From M3007 sp031425035 (GTDB lineage: Bacteria; Bacteroidota; Bacteroidia; Chitinophagales; Saprospiraceae), in NCBI GenBank assembly GCA_031425035.1, contig JANPIN010000121.1, forward strand, positions 33,160 through 97,159: a DNA stretch of 64,000 bases, written 5' to 3'. A program made the position numbers and the translations under genes. The notes under the pieces were generated by a model, which was not told the DNA's origin, made no database searches, and saw only the letters and a list, made by a program, of their open reading frames with translations. Every line of letters starts with the position of its first letter. Positions within the stretch are counted from its first letter, which is position 1. Shown piece after piece: positions 26,410-35,106 of the stretch.

Positions 26410-28845
26410 ATGCTTAATAAGCGCATTCGCAAAGTTGCTGTTCTTGGCTCCGGCCTCATGGGTACCGGCATTGCCGCTCATCTCGCCGGTTGCGGCCTGG
26501 AGGTGTTATTGCTCGATATCTTGCCGCCAACAGCGGTTCCTGCAACGCCCGGCAGCCCCGTTCCCCCTGTTCCACTCATGGGCGAATTAGGCGGCGGCGC
26601 GCGTAATGTGATCGCTCAAACCGCGCTGCAAACGGCCCTGAAATCTAAACCGGCGCCGTTCTTCGATACTAAATTTGCCTCCCGCATTACCGTCGGCAAT
26701 TTTGAAGACGATATGCCGAAAATCAAAAACTGCGACTGGATCATCGAGGTGGTCGTGGAAAGACTCGACATCAAAAAACAGGTCTTCGAGCAGGTAGAAA
26801 AACACCGCGCGCCTGGATCCTTGGTTTCTTCCAACACCTCTGGCATTCCGATCCACCTGATGGCCGAAGGGCGCAGCGAAGATTTCAAAAAGCACTTTTG
26901 CGGCACCCACTTCTTCAATCCGGTGCGTTATATGCGCCTGCTGGAAGTGATCCCAACGCCGGAAACGGACCCGGCAGTCACCGAGTTTTTCATGCATTAC
27001 GGCGACGTACAGCTCGGCAAACAAACCGTACTCTGCAAAGACACGCCCGCCTTTATTGCCAACCGCGTAGGCGTGTATGCCATGGCTAAAATCTATCAGT
27101 TGACCCAGGAATTTGGCCTGGCCATCGATACGGTAGATGCATTGACGGGTCCGGCTATCGGACGACCTAAAACGGGTACTTTTCGCCTGGGTGACCTGGT
27201 CGGTATGGACACGGCGGTACACGTGCTCAACGGCATTAAGCAGAACTGCCCCGACGACGAGCAGGCCGGCGCTTTTGAAATTCCGGCCTATCTGCAGTTT
27301 TTAATTGATAACAAATTCCTCGGCAACAAAACCGGACAAGGTTTTTATAAAAAAACGGCCGAAAAAGACGCAAAGGGCCGCCCGGTCATTCTGGCCCTGA
27401 ACCTGGACACGCTGGAATATGGCGTTTCCCAAAAAGAAAAACTGCCCATTCTGGACACCCTGAAGCAGATCGACGAACTGCCGCGCCGCATAAAAGCAGT
27501 GTTCAAAGGGGATGATAAAGGCGCCCAACTGCTGCAAAAAGCCCACCTCGGACTCTTCGCCTACGTGAGCAACCGCGTTCCGGAGATCAGTAATACGCTG
27601 CATGCGATCGACGATGCCATTCGCGCCGGTTTTGCCTGGGAAAAAGGCCCCTTTGAACTATGGGACATGGTCGGGGTGGAAGAAGGCGTACGGCTGGCGG
27701 AGGCCCAGGGCGAATTAATTGCCGGCTGGGTGAAAGAAATGATCGCGGCCGGTCATACCAGTTTTTATAAGTCGGAAAACGGCACGCGCAGTTTCTACGA
27801 TATTAGCACGAAAACCTACCAGCCCCTGCCCGGCGCTTCGGAATTTATCATACTTGATAATTATCGTTCGGCCAAACCGGTGTATCAAAATTCGGAAGTG
27901 ACCCTGCACGATATTGGCGACGGCATCTTATGCCTGGAGTTTCAGTCGAAAATGAATGCCATTGGGGAAGGTATTTTGCGTGGCATTAACGACAGCATTC
28001 AAATTGCGGAAGAACAAGGCTGGAAAGGCCTGGTGATCGGGAATAATGCCGCCAATTTCACGGTGGGCGCTAACCTGATGATGATTGCGATGCTGGCCTA
28101 TCAGCAGGAATGGGATGAACTGAACATGGCGGTCAATCTATTCCAGCAGACTTCCATGCGCATTCGTTACTCGGCTATTCCGGTCGTTTTGGCAACGCAG
28201 GGCTATGTATTCGGCGGGGGCTGCGAATTTTCCATGCACGCCGATGCGGTGGTCGCCTCTGCGGAGAGTTATATTGGCTTGGTGGAAGTAGGCGTCGGCA
28301 TCATTCCCGGCGGCGGGGGTACCAAAGAATTTGCCTTGCGCCTTTCCAATGAAATCAGCCGCGAAGGCGACGTGCAAATCCCGAGCCTGATCAATAAATT
28401 CAAAACGATCGCGACTGCCCAGGTGGCCACTTCGGCCTACGAAGCCTTTAACCTGGGTTATTTACTACCCGAAAAAGACCATGTGGTGCCGAACGCCGCC
28501 CGCAACATCAGCGAAGCGAAAAAAATAGCGCTGACCCTGTCCGAAGACTATGTGCAGCCGATTCAGCGCAAAGATGTTTGGGTGCTGGGACGTACGGGTC
28601 TGGGCGCCCTGTACGTGGCGGCGCATTCCTTATTACTGGGTCACTATGCCAGCGAGCACGATATTAAAATTGCTAAAAAAGTAGCCGACGTGCTGTGCGG
28701 AGGCGACCTGACCTCGGCACAATACGTGTCGGAACAGTACCTGCTGGACCTGGAACGGGAATGTTTTATGAGCCTTTGCGGCGAACCGAAAACGCTGGAG
28801 CGGATTCAATACATGCTGGAAAACGGAAAACCATTGCGGAATTAA
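26410..28845 (+). CDS. fadN: Fused 3-hydroxyacyl-CoA dehydrogenase / enoyl-CoA hydratase (FadN-like)
   Basis: The 811-aa cytoplasmic enzyme carries out the middle steps of fatty acid beta-oxidation. The NAD-binding dehydrogenase domain comes first (VAVLGSGLMGTGIAAHLAG, about 9-27; SSNTSGIP; CGTHFFNPVRYMRLLEVI), then the C-terminal dehydrogenase domain (about 205-460, GRPKTGTFRLGDLVGMD), and then the crotonase domain (about 500-730; NFTVGANL and EVGVGIIPGGGGTKEFALR). This order is that of Bacillus FadN and its Bacteroidota relatives, opposite to E. coli FadB. The thiolase gene that commonly follows is absent; a TrpR-like regulator gene comes next. A weak promoter-like TACCTTCG lies at 26345-26352. 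Confidence 0.92.
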   Translation: MLNKRIRKVAVLGSGLMGTGIAAHLAGCGLEVLLLDILPPTAVPATPGSPVPPVPLMGELGGGARNVIAQTALQTALKSKPAPFFDTKFASRITVGNFEDDMPKIKNCDWIIEVVVERLDIKKQVFEQVEKHRAPGSLVSSNTSGIPIHLMAEGRSEDFKKHFCGTHFFNPVRYMRLLEVIPTPETDPAVTEFFMHYGDVQLGKQTVLCKDTPAFIANRVGVYAMAKIYQLTQEFGLAIDTVDALTGPAIGRPKTGTFRLGDLVGMDTAVHVLNGIKQNCPDDEQAGAFEIPAYLQFLIDNKFLGNKTGQGFYKKTAEKDAKGRPVILALNLDTLEYGVSQKEKLPILDTLKQIDELPRRIKAVFKGDDKGAQLLQKAHLGLFAYVSNRVPEISNTLHAIDDAIRAGFAWEKGPFELWDMVGVEEGVRLAEAQGELIAGWVKEMIAAGHTSFYKSENGTRSFYDISTKTYQPLPGASEFIILDNYRSAKPVYQNSEVTLHDIGDGILCLEFQSKMNAIGEGILRGINDSIQIAEEQGWKGLVIGNNAANFTVGANLMMIAMLAYQQEWDELNMAVNLFQQTSMRIRYSAIPVVLATQGYVFGGGCEFSMHADAVVASAESYIGLVEVGVGIIPGGGGTKEFALRLSNEISREGDVQIPSLINKFKTIATAQVATSAYEAFNLGYLLPEKDHVVPNAARNISEAKKIALTLSEDYVQPIQRKDVWVLGRTGLGALYVAAHSLLLGHYASEHDIKIAKKVADVLCGGDLTSAQYVSEQYLLDLERECFMSLCGEPKTLERIQYMLENGKPLRN

Positions 28846-28893
28846 TTCCTTTTCCTATTTTTGAATCCTGTCCACCCTGTTTTCACCACCGGC

Positions 28894-29154
28894 ATGCTGT
28901 ACCAACTTTTCCAATCCACCCGCTCCGAAGCCGAATTTGAGGAGTTGCTGCGTCTCACTTTTACCGAACATGAGCGCGACCTGATGCTGGAACGCTGGCG
29001 CATTTTCGACGCCTCCGACCGCGGCCTGTCGCAGCGGGAAGTCAGCCGGGAAGTGCCCTGCAGTATTGTGACGGCTACCCGCGGCGCGAAAGTATACCGG
29101 GAAAACAGGGAAGCCATTCAAAAATATTTGGCCATCTGGCGAAAAGACCTTTAA
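28894..29154 (+). CDS. TrpR/YerC-like helix-turn-helix regulator
   Basis: The 86-aa protein resembles the Trp repressor superfamily, with helices EAEFEELLRLTFTEHERD and a helix-turn-helix LSQREVSREVPCSIVTATRG that parallels TrpR. It would bind DNA as a dimer; whether tryptophan or another ligand is sensed is unknown, and most YerC-type homologues have no known ligand. I chose ATG 28894 (MLYQLF), since the upstream codons come from a TTG-initiated frame with no family match. It is 48 bp after fadN on the same strand and could be cotranscribed. The only trp-like gene in the window is the TrpE homologue at 45430, far away. Confidence 0.75.
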   Translation: MLYQLFQSTRSEAEFEELLRLTFTEHERDLMLERWRIFDASDRGLSQREVSREVPCSIVTATRGAKVYRENREAIQKYLAIWRKDL

Positions 29155-29186
29155 CTTCATTTATAGCGTGCCCCAGCGATCCAAAT

Positions 29187-29201
29187 TTGCTATCACTTAA
29201 A
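29187..29201 (+). promoter_or_regulatory. Shared upstream motif TTGCTATCACTTAAA (amylase copy)
   Basis: This 15-bp stretch lies 13 nt before the amylase ATG. The gene at 31904 has TTGTTATCACTTAAA at the same distance (14 of 15 identical). Its role is not known to me; it could be part of a promoter or a translation signal. Confidence 0.35.
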
Positions 29202-29214
29202 ATTTGAGACCGCC

Positions 29215-31755
29215 ATGAGCAAAAAAATTTCGCCTGCGCTCCTGTTTTTTCTTTCCCTGTCTTTTTGTCTGCGCGCCCAGGAGGCAGACTTCATGATGCA
29301 GGGCTGGTACTGGGATTATTTCCAAAATGGCAATTACGGTACCTGGATCAATAACCTCAATGCCAAAGCCGCCGAACTGGACGACGCGGGCTTCAAGTAC
29401 ATCTGGCTGCCGCCCCTGTCGCGGAGTAGCACGACCAATAACATCAGCAACGGCTATAATCCAATGGATTTGTACGACCTTGGGGAATATGGCCCGGCCT
29501 GCGCCTGGGGTACCCGAGCGCAGCTCAATACGCTGATATCCAACTACAGCAGCCGCGGCCTGGATGTGGTGTCGGACATGATTTACAACCACCGCGACGG
29601 CGGAAAACCAGAGAGAAATGAGGCCGTTCGTTACTATATAACCACGCCCGGTACGGTCAATCCCTACCCTTCCGACCGCTTCTTTTGCATTTTACCCTTA
29701 GGCAGCGCTAACCCGGGAAATAACGGGGCCGGCGACTACTACATTAAGGTCAAATCCAAAATTCAAAACAATAACGTTTACGGACCTTACCAATATCGCT
29801 TTTATGCCCGGACCAATAACTCGGCCAGCAGCGGCATAGACGTGAACGAGACCGAACCCAATGGCGGTGGCGATTGCGGACAACCCAGCAATGCCTATAC
29901 AATGGGCCAGGGCGTGATCGCTACCCTGTATGATTACAGCGGCTGTTACACCGATGAATTCAAGATCACGCTGACCGCTGGAAATTTCAATCCCGTGGAT
30001 GATACGCTGTTCATTTACCTGAATAATTATAACTCCGGTTATGCCGACCAATACGTGTACGGACTGTACAGCATTCCGCGCAGCAGTAACATTGTCAGTG
30101 AGTTGGAGTATTGGACCTATTCCAATTATAATGGCCTGCCTAGCGCTCAGGGCGGAATGAACTATAACGGCTTCCGGCCCAACGACCTTACCTCCAACGC
30201 CAATGGCGTCACTGAAACGCTGGGCTGCGACTGGAACTGCCCGCTCTTCTTCTACGATTACGATCAGGATCAGCAGGTGACCAAAGATGTGCTGAATGCC
30301 TGGACCAAATGGGAAATTCAAACCGTCGGGATGAAGGGTCTGCGTATGGACGCGGTGAAAAATTTTTCGCCGGCCTTTGTCAGCCAGTTGATGAACTACC
30401 TGTTTAACAATGGCGCCACGCCCGAATTCGTGGTCGGCGAATACTTCGATTATAGTGCAAGCGCGCTAACTGGCTGGGTAAATTCGGTTATTGGCGGTAT
30501 GAGTTCCGGCGCGCAAAACGCGATTAAAGTCCGGGCCTTCGACTTTGCACTACGGAGCGTTCTGCGCGATGTATGCGATTTCGGCTCCGATGCGCGTAAT
30601 ATTTTCAACAGCGGAATGGTCAATGGCGGCGGTGCGAGCAGCTTCAATACGGTCACTTTCATCGATAACCACGACCTGCGCAAGGACGGATTGGGTATTC
30701 AAAACGAAGCCATGCTCGGTTATGCCTATATTCTGACCAACAACCAGATTGGCGCGCCCTGCGTCTTTTATCCCGATTACTACGGGGTGCAGGTCGCAAA
30801 CACACCCCTGATCAACCTCCAGGCGCGGATCGATAAGCTTATGAGTTTGCATAAGAACTACATCTATAGCTCGCCGGCGGTGGAATACCTGAGTCGCTAC
30901 AGCACGCCTTATACGCAGTATTTTGTGCCCGGCACCAACGGCGGACCGGAGAGAACACTTATTTATCAGTTGCAGCCCAACACGTCCGGAAAAAACGTCA
31001 TTGTCGCCGTCAATTTTTCCACGAATGCCCTCGATATGTACCAGCAGATCAGGACTACCTGGGGAGCTGGCGCCGGTACGATCTTTACCGATATGCTGGG
31101 TTATTCCGGCTCGACTACGACGACTATTACCAACAATAATGAGATCCACGTCATCTTGCCGCCGCGCAGTTACACCGTGTACGTACAGGGGATTAACACC
31201 CCTTTACCGGTTGAATTACTTGATTTTCAGGCAAATGCCCAAGCATCAACGGTGTTGTTAAACTGGAAAACAGCTACGGAGCGCAATTTTGATCGTTACG
31301 AAATAGAGCGTTTGGTGGGTAATGACGCCCATTTCAACCGACTTGGAGAAAAAGCCGGACAACAGAGCAACGCCACGGCTGCCTACACCTTTCGGGATGA
31401 AGAGCCGCCACGGAACACTCCCCTTTACTACCGCCTGCGAATGCTGGATCAGGATGGTCAGGCTGAATATTCGCCCATCCGGCAGGTGATGCTGGAACGA
31501 AAAACCCTGCAGGGTGTGTTGATGCCGAATCCAACGACGACCGATGGCCTGTTGCAATTACAGTTGACGGACGCGCAGGAACTGCATGTTGTCGTAACAA
31601 ACTTCCTGGGGCAGGTGATGCTGGACCAAAACTGGTCAGCCGAAGCAGGTACATCGCAGTGGCCGCTTCCTACTGCTGACTGGGTGAGGGGGCTTTACCG
31701 CGTGACCGTACAGGGGGCCAACGAGCGCTTAAATCTTAGCCTGGAAAAGTATTAG
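29215..31755 (+). CDS. Secreted GH13 alpha-amylase with T9SS sorting domain
   Basis: The 846-aa protein has a signal peptide ending at LRAQ (about residue 22) and a GH13 catalytic domain (about 27-620). Catalytic residues appear intact: nucleophile Asp379 in GLRMDAVKNF, acid/base Glu409 in FVVGEYFD, and transition-state Asp487 in FIDNHDLRKDG. It should hydrolyse internal alpha-1,4 bonds of starch or glycogen outside the cell. Residues about 145-300 form an insertion, with a bacterial pre-peptidase-like beta domain (NETEPNGGGDCGQPSNAYT). After residue 665 comes an FN3-like segment (LPVELLDFQANAQASTVLL) and a type A T9SS sorting domain (VLMPNPTTTDGLLQL to the end). A terminator follows at 31776. 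No SusCD-type locus surrounds it. Confidence 0.9.
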   Translation: MSKKISPALLFFLSLSFCLRAQEADFMMQGWYWDYFQNGNYGTWINNLNAKAAELDDAGFKYIWLPPLSRSSTTNNISNGYNPMDLYDLGEYGPACAWGTRAQLNTLISNYSSRGLDVVSDMIYNHRDGGKPERNEAVRYYITTPGTVNPYPSDRFFCILPLGSANPGNNGAGDYYIKVKSKIQNNNVYGPYQYRFYARTNNSASSGIDVNETEPNGGGDCGQPSNAYTMGQGVIATLYDYSGCYTDEFKITLTAGNFNPVDDTLFIYLNNYNSGYADQYVYGLYSIPRSSNIVSELEYWTYSNYNGLPSAQGGMNYNGFRPNDLTSNANGVTETLGCDWNCPLFFYDYDQDQQVTKDVLNAWTKWEIQTVGMKGLRMDAVKNFSPAFVSQLMNYLFNNGATPEFVVGEYFDYSASALTGWVNSVIGGMSSGAQNAIKVRAFDFALRSVLRDVCDFGSDARNIFNSGMVNGGGASSFNTVTFIDNHDLRKDGLGIQNEAMLGYAYILTNNQIGAPCVFYPDYYGVQVANTPLINLQARIDKLMSLHKNYIYSSPAVEYLSRYSTPYTQYFVPGTNGGPERTLIYQLQPNTSGKNVIVAVNFSTNALDMYQQIRTTWGAGAGTIFTDMLGYSGSTTTTITNNNEIHVILPPRSYTVYVQGINTPLPVELLDFQANAQASTVLLNWKTATERNFDRYEIERLVGNDAHFNRLGEKAGQQSNATAAYTFRDEEPPRNTPLYYRLRMLDQDGQAEYSPIRQVMLERKTLQGVLMPNPTTTDGLLQLQLTDAQELHVVVTNFLGQVMLDQNWSAEAGTSQWPLPTADWVRGLYRVTVQGANERLNLSLEKY

Positions 31756-31775
31756 GATAAACATCAGCAAATGAT

Positions 31776-31814
31776 AACGTCCAATCGGGTACTACCTGGT
31801 TGGACGTTTTTTTT
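31776..31814 (+). terminator. Terminator after the alpha-amylase gene
   Basis: AACGTCCAA (31776-31784) pairs with TTGGACGTT (31800-31808), with a further 6-bp inner stem, followed by eight T (31807-31814). It is placed 20 bp after the amylase stop. Confidence 0.88.
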
Positions 31815-31876
31815 AGAAAGAGCGCCGTTGGGTCATAACAGGGCTGGCACAAATTTTTTAATTCCTATTGCCCTCC

Positions 31877-31891
31877 TTGTTATCACTTAAA
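31877..31891 (+). promoter_or_regulatory. Shared upstream motif TTGTTATCACTTAAA (protease copy)
   Basis: This is the second copy of the 15-bp motif also found before the amylase gene. It ends 12 nt before the ATG at 31904 and differs at one base. Confidence 0.35.
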
Positions 31892-31903
31892 CAAACACTC
31901 AGT

Positions 31904-33676
31904 ATGCGATACTTTCTACTCTTTCCCCTCCTGGTGGGGTTGCTTTTTCCTTTCTCCAGCCCGGCAACGACAATCATTCCTTTCAAAAATTTAGCGGAGC
32001 TTTATCTGGTGAGTGACGCCGTGGTCTTGGTAAATGCGGACGCCTCTTATCAGCAGGTACAAAGTGGCATTACCCATACCTACTGCGATTTCACGGTCAT
32101 GGTAGCTGCTAAAGGGCCTATGGTCCAAAATGATATATTCACCCTGCGTCAGTATTCGTATACAGATCAAATCGGTGAGTTGAATATTGTCGGCGATTTT
32201 GTGCCAAAATATAACCATAACTATCTGATGTTTCTAAACCAGCTGGAAGATGGCAGCTGGCGGCTGATGATGTTATCGTACTATGTTTTTGAAGAAAGCC
32301 TGCAGGAGGCCAATCAATACCTGATACCGGTCAAAGAAAGCCTCTCGATAGGCACATTCCCGCGTCCGGATGGCCTTGTGGCTGAGCCACTTACCGCTTA
32401 CCGGGAGGAAACGTTACTACAATTACTACAGCAGCAGGCAACCGGGTCGGCGGTTCCCTGGGATCCGGGGAGTGCACAAATATCTTTACCGGCATTGACT
32501 TCTACCGAAGTGAGTGACCGGGCACTGCCCGTTGGTTGCGATTTCGACCTGGGCGGTGGAATTTCCCGCTGGCAAAATCCGACTATCAATATGTACTACG
32601 ACGTAACCAACGCGCCCAGTGACGTGGTTCCACGTTTTCAGGGAGCAATTAACACGCTGAATACGCAGTATGCCGGACTCAATCTAATGTATGGGGGTCC
32701 GACAAATTTTACCCCTGATTGCAGTGATATGTCCATAGTCGGCCAGGATTTTATCAATTATCTGAATACGAATTTGAACGGTAACCAAAGCATCCTGCTG
32801 CTTTTCGATGACCCTTGTAACAATATTACGGATCTCGTTAACTGCTCCGGGGTACTGGCTTTGGGCGGTGGTTATATGTTGAGCACTACCCACGTTTTTA
32901 AAGGTCTGACCTGGAAAAATGCCGCGTGGGGTTACGTTTTTACCAATAACGGCGTGCGCGCCTGCCTGTCGGATATTAATTATGAACGCTTACTTACCCA
33001 TGAGCTGACGCACGCGCTCAAAATGGATCATCTGGACGCGGTGCTTTATCCCAACAACAACATGAATGCCACGTGTTGTAATGCCATTAATACCAAAGAC
33101 CGGGAATGCATGAATTATGTGTACGATTCGCCATTGCCGGTGGAACTGGTCGCTTTTACTACCCGCCTGATGAATAATGGTGTTGCATTAAGCTGGTCGA
33201 CCGCTCAGGAAATCAACAACGATCATTTCATTATTGAACGCTCACCTGATGCCCTGCAATTTGAGCTTTTGGCCAATGTAGCAGCCAGTAATCTGGCGCA
33301 GGCGGCGACCTATACGCTCACCGACGACCGTCCGCTCGGCGGACTTAATTATTACCGGCTCTCGCAAATGGACCGGGATGGAAAAGTAGTACAACTCGCC
33401 ATGCGGGCAATAAATTTTCGGGGCGAAGTCAATAACTACACCCTTGCGCCCAATCCTGCCAATGGAAATTCTATCGTACTGAGCACCAGCCAACCGGAGG
33501 CGGATTTGCAGACGCTGCAAATATTCAACCCGGCCGGCACGCTGATTTTGCAAATGAACAATACCGCTTCCTCCAACCGGATGGAAGTGCCCATCGGCGA
33601 TCTGCCGTCCGGTTTGTACTGGTTAAAAGTGGAAGAGCCCAGGCATACGGAAACCCTGAAGTTTATTCGCCTTTGA
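31904..33676 (+). CDS. Secreted putative zinc metallopeptidase with T9SS sorting domain
   Basis: The 590-aa protein starts with a signal peptide (MRYFLLFPLLVGLLFPFSSPA). Residues about 20-120 form a beta-rich region found in secreted Bacteroidota proteins of unknown role. A zinc-binding motif HELTHALKMDH (His366, Glu367, His370, His376) fits the HExxHxxxxxH pattern of zincins; the Gly usual in metzincins is Lys here. No further peptidase features identify a MEROPS family. From about residue 410 come an FN3-like domain (LPVELVAFTTRLMNNGVAL) and a type A T9SS domain (NYTLAPNPANGN, LPSGLYWLKVEEP). I use ATG 31904 because it begins the signal peptide directly. It follows the amylase gene but has a terminator and its own upstream motif, so it is probably a separate transcript. 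Confidence 0.8.
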   Translation: MRYFLLFPLLVGLLFPFSSPATTIIPFKNLAELYLVSDAVVLVNADASYQQVQSGITHTYCDFTVMVAAKGPMVQNDIFTLRQYSYTDQIGELNIVGDFVPKYNHNYLMFLNQLEDGSWRLMMLSYYVFEESLQEANQYLIPVKESLSIGTFPRPDGLVAEPLTAYREETLLQLLQQQATGSAVPWDPGSAQISLPALTSTEVSDRALPVGCDFDLGGGISRWQNPTINMYYDVTNAPSDVVPRFQGAINTLNTQYAGLNLMYGGPTNFTPDCSDMSIVGQDFINYLNTNLNGNQSILLLFDDPCNNITDLVNCSGVLALGGGYMLSTTHVFKGLTWKNAAWGYVFTNNGVRACLSDINYERLLTHELTHALKMDHLDAVLYPNNNMNATCCNAINTKDRECMNYVYDSPLPVELVAFTTRLMNNGVALSWSTAQEINNDHFIIERSPDALQFELLANVAASNLAQAATYTLTDDRPLGGLNYYRLSQMDRDGKVVQLAMRAINFRGEVNNYTLAPNPANGNSIVLSTSQPEADLQTLQIFNPAGTLILQMNNTASSNRMEVPIGDLPSGLYWLKVEEPRHTETLKFIRL

Positions 33677-33692
33677 GCCGCCCATGTATGAT

Positions 33693-33733
33693 AAAGAATT
33701 GGTTTTGAGCTACTTACTCAGGACCAATTCTTT
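33693..33733. terminator. Bidirectional terminator between the zinc protease and HflX genes
   Basis: AAAGAATTGGT (33693-33703) pairs with ACCAATTCTTT (33723-33733), and an inner TGAG/CTCA can extend the stem. The right arm encodes the last residues of HflX (KNWS). Both strands end in short A/T runs, but no long T tract is present. Confidence 0.6.
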
Positions 33734-34929
33734 ACCTGGTGCGGATAACGAATCACATAATTTTCCTTGATCAGTCGCGTCATGCGATCACGCAGTTCCT
33801 CTATACCTTCTTTGGTCTGGGCCGAAATGAACACATTTTCGCCGTAGGCATGCAAAAGCCGGTCATGCATTTCCACCTGTAGCTCCTGCCGGGTGGCTTC
33901 ATCCAGCAGATCGTCAAAGTACCGTTCGCGATACAGGTCAATTTTATTATAGACCATCAGCGTGGGTTTATCGCCGGCGCCCAGTTCTTCCAGCGTTTTC
34001 TGCACCGTACGGATCTGGTCTTCAAACTGCGGATGTGCAACATCTACTACGTGCAGTAAAATATCGCTTTCGCGCACCTCGTCGAGGGTACTTTTGAAAC
34101 TCTCGACCAGGTGGTGGGGCAGTTTGCGGATAAACCCAACCGTATCGGACAGCAGAAAAGGCATTTGCCCGAAAACCACCTTGCGCACCGTGGTATCCAG
34201 CGTAGCGAAAAGTTTGTTTTCTGCCAGCACTTCCGATTTGCTGAGGAGATTCAGCAGCGTGCTTTTACCCACGTTGGTGTAACCGACCAGGGCGACGCGA
34301 ATGAGTTCGCCGCGGGTTTTTCGCTGCGTTTGCGATTGCCGGTCAATATCATGTAGCCGGTTCTCCAGCACTTTTACGCGGTATTGCACGATCCGGCGGT
34401 CCGTTTCAATCTGGGTTTCCCCGGGTCCGCGCATGCCAATACCACCGCCCTGGCGTTCCAGGTGGGTCCACAATCCACGCAAACGCGGTAACAAATACTT
34501 CATTTGCGCCAGGTCCACCTGGGTTTTTGCCTGCGCCGTTTGGGCGCGATTGGCAAAAATATCGAGGATGAGGGTGGAGCGATCCACTATTTTTACCTTC
34601 AGCGCTTCCTCCAGCGTATTGGTTTGTCGCCCCGTCAGATCGTCATCGAAAATGACCATATTCACTTCCTCATGGCGGTCCAGATATTGTTTGATTTCCA
34701 GCACTTTTCCGCTCCCGACAAACGTGCGGTGTTCCGGGTGCGGCAGTCTTTGCGTAAACCGTTTGATGGTGGTTGCCCCGGCCGTCAGGGCCAAAAACTC
34801 CAGTTCATCCATGTATTCATGGGCCTGCGTCTCGGTCACCATAGGGGTGATGAGGCTGACCAGTATCGCGAATTCGGGTTCTTTTTTTAATGACGGACCT
34901 TTCTCGCCCAGCGTCCATTCTTGTGCCAT
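33718..34929 (-). CDS. hflX: Ribosome-associated GTPase HflX
   Basis: The 403-aa protein has the HflX N-terminal domain (TIKRFTQRLPHPEHRTFVGSG), the glycine-rich linker (GGGIGMRGPGETQIETDRR, about 161-179) and a GTPase domain with P-loop GYTNVGKST (216-224), switch II DTVGF and base-specificity motif NKID. HflX splits stalled or stress-inactivated 70S ribosomes. Length and motifs are normal. Transcription likely starts from a TACCTTTG box at 34950-34957, giving a short leader, divergent from the lipoprotein gene promoter. Its 3' end shares a hairpin with the convergent zinc-protease gene. Confidence 0.95.
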   Translation of the reverse strand: MAQEWTLGEKGPSLKKEPEFAILVSLITPMVTETQAHEYMDELEFLALTAGATTIKRFTQRLPHPEHRTFVGSGKVLEIKQYLDRHEEVNMVIFDDDLTGRQTNTLEEALKVKIVDRSTLILDIFANRAQTAQAKTQVDLAQMKYLLPRLRGLWTHLERQGGGIGMRGPGETQIETDRRIVQYRVKVLENRLHDIDRQSQTQRKTRGELIRVALVGYTNVGKSTLLNLLSKSEVLAENKLFATLDTTVRKVVFGQMPFLLSDTVGFIRKLPHHLVESFKSTLDEVRESDILLHVVDVAHPQFEDQIRTVQKTLEELGAGDKPTLMVYNKIDLYRERYFDDLLDEATRQELQVEMHDRLLHAYGENVFISAQTKEGIEELRDRMTRLIKENYVIRYPHQVKNWS

Positions 34930-34949
34930 GCTTTATTTTTTAGTGGTTG

Positions 34950-34983
34950 CAAAGGTACGCGCTCTGCGTTTCAGGGAGGCAAA
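34950..34983 (-). promoter_or_regulatory. Promoter of hflX
   Basis: On the minus strand TTTG (34980-34983), a 22-nt spacer and TACCTTTG (34950-34957) fit the Bacteroidota consensus. The ATG is 20 nt further on, giving a leader of roughly a dozen nucleotides. Confidence 0.55.
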
Positions 34984-35085
34984 GGAAAAAACAGGAGTAA
35001 AAGTTCATGCCGGACCAGTTGCAGCCTGAAATTAATCTATCAAACCTGTCCTTACGCCACATTCACTGGAGAAACAGCGTTCATG

Positions 35086-35093
35086 TACCTTTG
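35086..35093 (+). promoter_or_regulatory. -7 box of the Ig-like lipoprotein gene
   Basis: TACCTTTG matches TAnnTTTG perfectly and lies 13 nt before the ATG at 35107. The -33 position reads TTCA, a weak match. It also argues against the in-frame ATG at 35083, which would lie upstream of the predicted start of transcription. Confidence 0.5.
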
Positions 35094-35106
35094 CGGCTAC
35101 CAAACC

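Noticed and set aside
31868..31903. Upstream in-frame start for the zinc protease
   Set aside because: The upstream codons cover the shared motif and precede a perfect signal peptide starting at 31904.
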